A stretch of 5,370 bases of DNA, taken from the NCBI GenBank assembly GCA_025350385.1, contig JANXXZ010000021.1, positions 1-5,370 of the forward strand. The letters run 5' to 3'. This stretch comes from Bacteroidales bacterium. GTDB taxonomy: Bacteria; Bacteroidota; Bacteroidia; Bacteroidales; UBA4417. The position numbers and the translations under genes are program-made. Shown piece after piece: positions 1-4,816 of this stretch. The notes beneath the pieces were generated by a model. It searched no databases. It had not been told where the DNA came from and was given only the letters and a program-made list of their open reading frames with translations. Each line of letters opens with the position of its first letter. Position 1 is the stretch's first letter.

Positions 1-645
1 GATATTGATCAGCTCAATATTCGATGTGTGCCCACCATGGGAGCACAGGAGGTCATTGCGATTCCTTTAGCACCAGGGTCTATCAGCGGATTGGTTACAT
101 CATGTGCGGGAGTAACCGGACAAATTTATAGCATTGTAGCAGTGCCAAATGCAACTACCTATACCTGGACTGTTCCTGCAGGCTGGTCAATTACAGCCGG
201 GCAAGGCACGATTTCGATAACAGTTACTACAGGAGCTACATCCGGAGTTATCAGTGTTACTGCAGCTAATAATTGCGGAACGAGCGCAGCAAGCACAATG
301 AATGTTGGGGTAAACAGCATAAATGCAGGTACTGTTGGAAGTGATCAAACTATTTGTGCAGGTGGAAATCCTGCAGCATTCACAACTATAACGGCAGCCA
401 GTGGGAGCGGGTCATTAACTTATCAGTGGCGAAGCAATACTACCGGCTGTGGAGGCGTATTTACAAACATTGCTCTGAATGGAAACGGGGCGACCTATGA
501 CCCTCCTGCTGGGCTTTCGCAAACAACCTATTATCAATTAGTGGTAACTTCTACGTTGGGCGGGTCATCCTGTTCAGCAGTTTCAAATTGTATTACTGTA
601 ACAGTGAATCCCTTACCATCAACATCTGCAATTTATCACTTTTGA
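1..645 (+). CDS. Ig/PKD-like surface protein, C-terminal part (5' end outside window)
   Basis: The frame is open from base 1 to the TGA at 643-645, so this is the 3' end of a longer gene; the GTG at 28 is only an internal codon. Two beta-sandwich-like modules are visible. The first (about 58-315) has the Bacteroidota PKD-like pattern with YTWTVPAGWSI, a GQGT turn, and a final N-N-C-G-T-S strand. The second (about 325-612) starts AGTVGSDQTICAGG and contains LTYQW and TTYYQLVV, with several Cys. Composition is rich in Thr, Ser, Gly and Val, as in secreted adhesins of this phylum. The protein ends NPLPSTSAIYHF and has no recognisable type IX secretion C-terminal domain. The likely role is cell-surface or extracellular binding; the ligand is unknown. 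Module names are inferred from pattern, not from a search. Confidence 0.85.
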   Translation, partial: DIDQLNIRCVPTMGAQEVIAIPLAPGSISGLVTSCAGVTGQIYSIVAVPNATTYTWTVPAGWSITAGQGTISITVTTGATSGVISVTAANNCGTSAASTMNVGVNSINAGTVGSDQTICAGGNPAAFTTITAASGSGSLTYQWRSNTTGCGGVFTNIALNGNGATYDPPAGLSQTTYYQLVVTSTLGGSSCSAVSNCITVTVNPLPSTSAIYHF

Positions 646-685
646 AACACTCAATATAAAAGAAAAAAAAATTAACATATCAACA

Positions 686-1177
686 ATGGAATCACGCAGA
701 AAAATAATACGATGGCTCAGGATGCTGCTTCTTCCGGCGGGTTTCGCCGGCTGGAAGCGAAAGGCTGCGCATGATGCATGGTTCCGACGAAGTGAAATGC
801 CGCCCGGATACAGCCTGCCAGGACAACTGAATACTAAAAGAAAACAGAATAATCACAGGATCAGGAAATTAAACAGCTCAACCATGGAATCACGCTTAAG
901 GATAGTACGATGGCTAAGTTTTCTGCTCCTCCCGGCCGGTCTCGTTGGTTGGTTGCGGAAGTTATCGTCTGAAACCGGATTCCGACGATCTTATCTGCAG
1001 CATCATTTCAAAAGAAAAAACAGACTGAAATATCTTAAACAGCACATTCTGATATATAAACGAACCATGGAGACACAGTTACAGTTGATGCACTGGTTAA
1101 GTTTGTTGCAGCTCTCAGAGTGCAACAGAGGAGGGCCCGACAAGTTGTCGCACTTCTCCTGGTTCCGAAGGCCTTGA
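686..1177 (+). CDS. Hypothetical protein of three leader-like W/R-rich repeats
   Basis: A 163-residue frame with three in-frame copies of a 36-residue segment starting at residues 1, 67 and 128. Each copy starts Met-Glu-Ser/Thr, carries Trp-Leu at positions 10-11, a Leu-rich core at 13-16, Gly at 22, Lys at 26, and ends Phe-Arg-Arg-Ser/Pro at 33-36. Copies 1 and 2 share the stretch LLLPAG and 22 of 36 residues; copy 3 is more diverged. Each has a basic n-region and a hydrophobic core like a signal peptide but no clear signal peptidase site. The linkers are very basic (KRK, HRIRK, IYKR). Internal ATGs at 884 and 1067 sit in a context like that of 686, so three separate short products are possible. 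No family is recognised. It could be a real small cationic membrane protein, or decayed copies of adhesin gene starts. The 40-base gap from the upstream gene is A-rich with no Shine-Dalgarno site. Confidence 0.4.
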   Translation: MESRRKIIRWLRMLLLPAGFAGWKRKAAHDAWFRRSEMPPGYSLPGQLNTKRKQNNHRIRKLNSSTMESRLRIVRWLSFLLLPAGLVGWLRKLSSETGFRRSYLQHHFKRKNRLKYLKQHILIYKRTMETQLQLMHWLSLLQLSECNRGGPDKLSHFSWFRRP

Positions 1178-1248
1178 ATTGTACTCAAAAAATCTGAATA
1201 TAGCTCTAAAAAAAAATAAAAAATTAACGCATATTAAATACTAAGATC
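686..1248 (+). repeat. Three diverged tandem units of A-rich 5' region plus leader-like sequence
   Basis: Units start at the ATGs at 686, 884 and 1067, and the next unit boundary is the ATG of the complete adhesin at 1249. Unit lengths are 198, 183 and 182 bases. Units 1 and 2 share ATGGAATCACGC and, further on, CGATGGCT; the bases just before the ATG are also alike (TCAACA, TCAACC, CGAACC). Each ATG is preceded by an A-rich stretch with runs such as AAAAGAAAA. The fourth member, the adhesin at 1249, keeps Trp10, Leu11, Leu14, Leu16 and Gly22 in the same places. This suggests repeated duplication of a gene-start module. The copies are too diverged to be recent. Confidence 0.6.
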
Positions 1249-2280
1249 ATGAAAACAAAACATCGAATCTTAAAGTGGCTCATGCTTCTGGTGCTTTTCG
1301 CAAGTGCGGAGGGCGCGTGGGCACAGTCAAGCCAGACACTGACACAGGACGTGTGTCCTGGCTCTCAACCCTATTTAGTCACACCTCATGCAGGGAGTAC
1401 TTACCTCTGGACAATTTCTCCTGCAGGTGGCTGGTCGATCGCAACACCAACCGCATCCAGTACAAATGTTATTTGGCCAAATCCGGTTGTTCCGACTCCA
1501 TACATTTTAACACTCACTGAAACCAACTCGAGTGGTTGCGATTCTGTGGTGAGTGTGACAGTTACAGTGCATCCGCAGGTCACGCCAACATTTACACAGT
1601 TAGGTCCATTCTGTGAAAACTCTTTACCGCCTGCATTGCCGGGAACATCACTCAACGGCATCACTGGTACCTGGAGCCCAGCTACTATCACTACAACTGT
1701 GACTGGCCCAACCACGTATACATTTACTCCGAATACTGCCTCACAATGCGGATTGCCAACTACCATGGTTATAACAATCACTCCGCAGGTGTTGCCAACC
1801 TTTACGCAGTTAGGTCCATTCTGTGAAAACTCCACACCACCAGCATTGCCGGGAACATCACTTAACGGCATCACTGGTACCTGGAGTCCAGCTACCATCA
1901 CTACAACTGTGACAGGCCCAACCACGTATACATTTACTCCGAATACTGCCTCACAATGCGGATTGCCAACTACCATGGTTATAACAATCACTCCTGCTCC
2001 TGTGCCGACAATTAATTGTCATCCTGATATTTGTTCAGGCACATCAGGAGATGTATTTACAACTGAAGCTGGTATGACTAATTATGTTTGGACAGTTTCT
2101 GCAGGTGGAACCATAACTAGCGGTGGTAACGGAAGTAACACAGTAACAATTACCTGGACGGGAACTGGTCCACAAAGTGTTAGTGTTAATTATACTAGCA
2201 CCTGTCCTGGTTTAATTCCAGCTACTTGTACGTTTAATGTTAATTCTGTACCAGCAACTTCTCCAATCTTCCATAACTAG
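1249..2280 (+). CDS. Secreted Ig-like repeat protein, complete, 343 residues
   Basis: The start ATG is fixed by a good signal peptide, residues 1-25: a basic n-region (MKTKHRILK), a hydrophobic core, and a cleavage site after AWA with Gln26 as the first mature residue. Residues 27-108 form one Ig-like domain (Cys, YLWTI, GWSI, then a Thr/Val-rich last strand). Residues 109-178 and 179-248 are two near-identical 70-residue repeats with PTFTQLGPFCEN, GTWSPATI, TTYTFTP and SQCG. Residues 249 to about 335 form a PKD-like domain (CSGTSGDVF, NYVWTVSAGG). The last residues are SVPATSPIFHN. This is probably a secreted or surface-displayed binding protein; there is no enzymatic motif. A type IX sorting domain, expected for many such proteins, is not visible, so its anchoring is unclear. 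The leader before the ATG is A/T-rich with no Shine-Dalgarno site, usual for this phylum. Confidence 0.9.
   Translation: MKTKHRILKWLMLLVLFASAEGAWAQSSQTLTQDVCPGSQPYLVTPHAGSTYLWTISPAGGWSIATPTASSTNVIWPNPVVPTPYILTLTETNSSGCDSVVSVTVTVHPQVTPTFTQLGPFCENSLPPALPGTSLNGITGTWSPATITTTVTGPTTYTFTPNTASQCGLPTTMVITITPQVLPTFTQLGPFCENSTPPALPGTSLNGITGTWSPATITTTVTGPTTYTFTPNTASQCGLPTTMVITITPAPVPTINCHPDICSGTSGDVFTTEAGMTNYVWTVSAGGTITSGGNGSNTVTITWTGTGPQSVSVNYTSTCPGLIPATCTFNVNSVPATSPIFHN
1573..1992 (+). repeat. Two 210-bp direct repeats inside the adhesin gene
   Basis: Copy 1 spans 1573-1782 and copy 2 spans 1783-1992, exactly 70 codons each. By eye there are about 14 differences, all in the first 132 bases. From 1705 and 1915 onward the copies are identical for 80 bases, running two bases past the unit end. 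A diverged version of the same module is at 5123-5335 in the partial adhesin at the window end (IGPLCQN, TSTWSPATI, TTYTFTP). The tandem identity points to recent duplication or gene conversion and offers a substrate for repeat-number change without loss of frame. Confidence 0.9.
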
Positions 2281-2341
2281 TGTTGGATTGATAATCTGAA
2301 CCCAATGCCAAAAGGATTCAACTATAAAACTGCTCCCTATC

Positions 2342-2371
2342 CTGTCCGCTGCCAACCCGGCAGTGTGACAG
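2342..2371 (+). other. Hairpin, 12 base pairs with one bulge
   Basis: CTGTC at 2342-2346 pairs with GACAG at 2367-2371. Then C2347-G2365 and G2348-T2364 (wobble) pair, and CTGCC at 2349-2353 pairs with GGCAG at 2359-2363. The loop is AACCC, with T2366 bulged. It lies 61 bases after the adhesin stop codon and no T-tract follows, so it is not a standard intrinsic terminator. It could protect the 3' end of the mRNA. A smaller competing stem, CAGGCT at 2369-2374 with AGCCTG at 2381-2386, overlaps its last three bases. Confidence 0.5.
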
Positions 2372-2423
2372 GCTGGTGGCAGCCTGCTGGGAATCCCGGA
2401 AACAGAGGGTGCCTGATTATGGT

Positions 2424-2446
2424 GTATCATTCTTCAGGAATGATGC
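2424..2446 (+). other. Hairpin, 9 base pairs with TTCAG loop
   Basis: GTATCATTC at 2424-2432 pairs with GAATGATGC at 2438-2446, with one T-G wobble at the second pair and a five-base loop TTCAG. No T-tract follows directly. With the hairpin at 2342-2371 it forms a structured stretch of about 105 bases downstream of the adhesin gene. Confidence 0.45.
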
Positions 2447-2600
2447 TACCGGGAATACTCTTCATTTTACCCGTATTAAATTAAAAAAGATGCTTCAAAA
2501 TTTCCGATATTTACTACTTTTCAGCAGAAAGCTGGTTGGCGTCCTCACGGACACACACAGCTTGCCTGTCAGGATAGGGTAGGTATCGGGATTTGGGGGC

Positions 2601-2719
2601 GAGGAGCGAGGAGCGATTAGTGACAGAATAATAACAAATAACAGATGACAGATAACAAATAACAAATAACGGATAACGGATAACGGATAACGGAAAACGG
2701 AAAACGGATAGTGACTGCT
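2601..2719 (+). repeat. Heptamer array 1 upstream of the AlbA_2 gene
   Basis: Seventeen consecutive 7-base units can be laid out from 2601 without any insertion or deletion. The array starts with GAGGAGC twice, passes through GATTAGT and GACAGAA, and becomes units of the form RRATAAC (AAATAAC, AGATAAC, GGATAAC three times), then GGAAAAC twice and GGATAGT. It ends about 50 bases before the ATG at 2770. The motif changes along the array while the 7-base phase does not. Confidence 0.9.
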
Positions 2720-2769
2720 GCAATTGTATTGATTGCCAGTAAAGGAAACAGAAAAATGACAGAACTGAA

Positions 2770-4131
2770 ATGAAATCAGAAGAAATCCATCGGCTAGTGG
2801 AATCCCAGCGACTTGAATTCAAAGAGTCGTTCGGGAAGGATACGGTTGAAACGGTTGCTGCTTTTTGCAATGCGACTGGAGGAAATATTTTGATCGGGGT
2901 TGACAAGAAAGGCAATGTAAAAGGTGTTACTGTGACTGAAGAGATATTGAAGGAGTGGGTGAATGCGATTAAACAGGCTACACAGCCGCAAATCTTCCCT
3001 GAAATCAGCCCGGTTATTGTTGATGGAAAAAAAGTTGTCACTATTATGGTTCAGGAATTCCCTATAAAACCGGTGAGTTATAAGGGCAAATATTTTAAGC
3101 GTATTGGCGCTTCAAATCATCTGATCACGGTAAATGAAATCGTTGAAATGCAGTTGTATAGCATCAATAGTTCGTTTGATTCATTTGTAGTTCAACACAC
3201 GTTGTCCGACCTTCGGATGGACCTGATCTTGAATTTCTTCCGTCATATTGGGAATGCAGGCAGGATCAGCCTGCACGACGATCCGATTGTAAATCTTAAG
3301 AAGATTGGGCTACTGAAGGAAGATCAATTGACATTCGCTGGGTTGCTGCTCTTTGGCGAGCATAAGACAGGCATTCATATCGGTCGTTTCAAATCGCCCG
3401 ATGTAATCATTGACGATATCCTGATCAAGTCGCCGCTTGTTTTAGCCGTTGATGAAGCCATGACCTTCATCAAAAAGAATATTTCCCTGCGATACGATTT
3501 TACAGGTGAACTCCGGCGGAAGGAAACCTGGCAGTACCCCTTGGCCGTGATAAGAGAATTACTGCTGAACGCCGTTATTCATAAAGACTACCGTAATCCG
3601 ACAGATATCATGATTAAAATCTATGACGACCATATCCGGTTTGTCAATCCAGGCAGCCTGATGGGAGGGCTTGTGCCGGAAGACCTGCTAAAAGGAGATT
3701 ATATTGCACTGCACAGGAACAAGTTGCTTGCTGAGGCATTTTACTTGCGGGGTGACATTGAGAAATTCGGAACCGGTTTTTATCGGATCCAGTCGGAACT
3801 AAAAAATTCTCCGGATCTAAGGTTGATGTTGGAATCACATAATGGGGTTACTGGAAGTGGGTTGGATGTAGTCCCGCAAGTTACCCCGCAAGACACCCCG
3901 CAAGACACATCTCAATATACGCCGCAAGTTCAAAAGATGGTTTTGATACTTCAAAATTCACATACCAGGGAGGAAATCCAGGAGTTACTTGGGTTATCTG
4001 ACAGGGAATATGTGCGGAAAATGTACATTAATCCATCATTAAACCAAGGACTTATTGAAATGACCTTACCTGATAAACCAACCAGTAAGCATCAGAAATA
4101 CCGGCTAACTGAAAAAGGAAAAAAAAAATGA
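2770..4131 (+). CDS. AlbA_2 (Schlafen-type) ATP-binding protein with C-terminal winged helix
   Basis: 453 residues in three parts. Residues 1 to about 130 are an AlbA_2/Schlafen-like domain: ESQRLEFKES with Glu11, Glu16 and Lys18, then NATGGNILIGVD (Asn34, Gly37-Gly38, Asp45). The spaced acidic residues recall the nuclease centre of Schlafen proteins, but catalysis is not shown here. Residues about 255-345 are a GHKL-type ATPase domain: ELLLNAVIHKDY with Asn267, NPGSL at 293-297, and EKFGTGF at 331-337. A linker of TPQ-type repeats (368-388) leads to a winged-helix end (about 389-453) with EIQELLGLSDREYVRK, GLIEMTLPDKPTS and KYRLT, the form found at the end of many Fic-like and RecG-like bacterial regulators. 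Related proteins are usually called putative transcription regulators; some AlbA_2 proteins occur in defence loci. GGAAA lies about 25 bases upstream. A mini-frame MTELK at 2756-2773 overlaps the start as ATGA. A run of nine A precedes the stop. Confidence 0.92.
   Translation: MKSEEIHRLVESQRLEFKESFGKDTVETVAAFCNATGGNILIGVDKKGNVKGVTVTEEILKEWVNAIKQATQPQIFPEISPVIVDGKKVVTIMVQEFPIKPVSYKGKYFKRIGASNHLITVNEIVEMQLYSINSSFDSFVVQHTLSDLRMDLILNFFRHIGNAGRISLHDDPIVNLKKIGLLKEDQLTFAGLLLFGEHKTGIHIGRFKSPDVIIDDILIKSPLVLAVDEAMTFIKKNISLRYDFTGELRRKETWQYPLAVIRELLLNAVIHKDYRNPTDIMIKIYDDHIRFVNPGSLMGGLVPEDLLKGDYIALHRNKLLAEAFYLRGDIEKFGTGFYRIQSELKNSPDLRLMLESHNGVTGSGLDVVPQVTPQDTPQDTSQYTPQVQKMVLILQNSHTREEIQELLGLSDREYVRKMYINPSLNQGLIEMTLPDKPTSKHQKYRLTEKGKKK
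3881..3933 (+). repeat. Short repeats encoding a TPQ-type linker
   Basis: Degenerate 12-base units (such as CCGCAAGACACC) encode VTPQ, DTPQ, DTSQ and YTPQ in the linker between the ATPase and winged-helix domains (residues about 370-387). Similar Thr-Pro-Gln linkers are common in this protein family and probably vary in length by slippage; steps of 12 bases keep the frame. Confidence 0.7.
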
Positions 4132-4153
4132 ACTTAGCGAATCCAATAATGAT

Positions 4154-4258
4154 GAATAGTGAAGAGTGAAGTAGTACCTGGCACCCGGCACCCGGCACCT
4201 GGTAATTGGTACTTGAAATAGTAAGAAGCAAATAACAGATAACTTGTTTCGATAACTG
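4154..4258 (+). repeat. Heptamer array 2 between the AlbA_2 gene and the small gene
   Basis: Seven-base units run in one phase from GAATAGT and GAAGAGT (4154-4167), through TACCTGG and CACCCGG twice (4175-4195) and CACCTGG, to ATAAC-type units near 4231-4244. One base is lost before the last ATAAC unit at 4252. Three motif types (GAAGAGT, CACCCGG, ATAACNN) follow each other in register. The sequence TGAACTTAGC just before it (4129-4138) recurs at the end of array 3 (4629-4638). Confidence 0.85.
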
Positions 4259-4263
4259 AAAAA

Positions 4264-4270
4264 AGAGGAG
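4264..4270 (+). promoter_or_regulatory. Shine-Dalgarno-like site AGAGGAG
   Basis: The purine-rich AGAGGAG ends three bases before the ATG at 4274, which is close for a Shine-Dalgarno site. It supports this start over the next ATG at 4289. Such sites are uncommon in Bacteroidota and absent before the adhesin genes here. Confidence 0.45.
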
Positions 4271-4273
4271 ACA

Positions 4274-4543
4274 ATGGAAATCATACACATGAGGCCTGAC
4301 AGAATGGAATATTCTGACCGCTCGACACTGCCAAACTATAGTAATCCGAAGCTTGAGATTGTAAACCTGAAGGAAGAAACCCGGAAGCAGCAGCTTGAAA
4401 CCATAAACTGGATTCTGGCCAGAGGATACTGGAACCCGGATACTCCGGAAAGCATAAAGCAGGCCTGCAACAAAGTGAGGAAGCAGAAACAATCCAATAC
4501 CGGGTTTCTTGCGGAAGTGAGGCGTTGGTACCTTGGGATGTGA
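4274..4543 (+). CDS. Unrecognised 89-residue soluble protein
   Basis: No family is recognised. The product is hydrophilic and highly charged, without a signal peptide or membrane segment. Residues about 27-48 (KLEIVNLKEETRKQQLETIN) look helical. They are followed by WILARGYWNPDTPESI, a basic helix (KQACNKVRKQKQ), and a Trp-containing end (FLAEVRRWYLGM). Three Trp and several Arg/Lys in a short chain could suit a nucleic-acid or protein contact, but this is only inference. It has a Shine-Dalgarno-like site and normal-looking codons, and is enclosed by heptamer arrays 2 and 3; array 3 begins three bases after its stop. It lies 142 bases after the AlbA_2 gene, in the same direction, and could be co-transcribed with it. 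Confidence 0.6.
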   Translation: MEIIHMRPDRMEYSDRSTLPNYSNPKLEIVNLKEETRKQQLETINWILARGYWNPDTPESIKQACNKVRKQKQSNTGFLAEVRRWYLGM

Positions 4544-4546
4544 AAA

Positions 4547-4637
4547 GGGTCGAGGGACGAGGGACGAGGGTTGAGGGATATGGTACTGGGTACTGGGTAC
4601 TGGGTACATAAAGTTGAATAGTGAACACTGAACTTAG
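4547..4637 (+). repeat. Heptamer array 3, G-rich and telomere-like
   Basis: Thirteen units run in one unbroken 7-base phase: GGGTCGA, GGGACGA twice, GGGTTGA, GGGATAT, then GGTACTG three times, GGTACAT, AAAGTTG, AATAGTG, AACACTG and AACTTAG. There are eight GGG runs on the + strand at 4547, 4554, 4561, 4568, 4575, 4588, 4595 and 4602. The first five are separated by four-base loops and fit the usual G-quadruplex pattern. A short non-repetitive piece with GATCTCACGAACGAAGTGAA follows before array 4. Confidence 0.9.
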
Positions 4638-4687
4638 CAAAGCGATCTCACGAACGAAGTGAATAATAGTTAACTTCACCAAAAGAA

Positions 4688-4813
4688 TGATGGATAACGA
4701 ATAGCGGATAACGAATGACCAATAACAAATAACTGGTAACCGATAACTAATAACCGATCATAAATAACGACTAACCGATAACAGATAACCGATAACAGAT
4801 AACCGATAACAGA
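4688..4813 (+). repeat. Heptamer array 4 ending at the third adhesin gene
   Basis: Eighteen consecutive 7-base units with no insertion or deletion. The consensus is TAACNRA: TAACGAA, TAACAAA, TAACCGA, TAACAGA, with TAACCGA and TAACAGA alternating at the end. The last unit stops at 4813, three bases before the ATG at 4817. Because 7 is not a multiple of 3, TAA occurs in every + frame. Confidence 0.92.
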
Positions 4814-4816
4814 ATA

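Larger units (their letters stand above)
2281..2600. other. Intergenic stretch without a convincing gene
   Basis: Between the adhesin stop and the first heptamer array there is no frame with a believable start and protein-like content. The adhesin frame stays open for 67 codons after its TAG (2281-2481), and another frame opens from a GTG at 2376 to 2582; both give sequences unlike a folded family. The stretch holds hairpins at 2342-2371 and 2424-2446. A 10-base inverted pair, CCCTATCCTG at 2335-2344 and CAGGATAGGG at 2570-2579, also lies here. It could be a 3' untranslated region or the remains of a gene. Confidence 0.5.

Noticed and set aside
1138..1150. Inverted repeat CGACAA-G-TTGTCG as an operator
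   Set aside because: It lies inside the third leader-like unit, has a one-base centre, and occurs once; no support as a binding site.
1401..1991. Long open frame on the minus strand, 196 codons
   Set aside because: It is antisense to the two 210-bp adhesin repeats and is itself a duplicated mirror of them; the + strand product has a signal peptide and proper domains.
1..2280. Type IX secretion C-terminal sorting domain on the adhesins
   Set aside because: Neither C-terminus shows the usual sorting-domain pattern; both end within or just after a PKD/Ig-like module with the short tail.
2376..2582. GTG-started + strand frame of 68 codons
   Set aside because: No recognisable content, overlaps two hairpins, no ribosome-binding support; probably chance.
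2514..3041. Minus-strand frame of 175 codons
   Set aside because: It crosses array 1 and is antisense to the AlbA_2 domain, whose motifs are clear on the + strand.
4656..4678. Possible terminator hairpin GTGAA/TTCAC
   Set aside because: Only five pairs with a long loop and no T-tract; too weak to call.
4052..4682. Overlapping minus-strand open frames rich in Tyr, Pro, Ser and Val
   Set aside because: They read the heptamer arrays backwards (VPSTQY, LVPRPS patterns) and run antisense to the small gene; this is repeat translation.
2601..4813. CRISPR arrays
   Set aside because: Units are 7 bases without spacers, and no cas genes are present.
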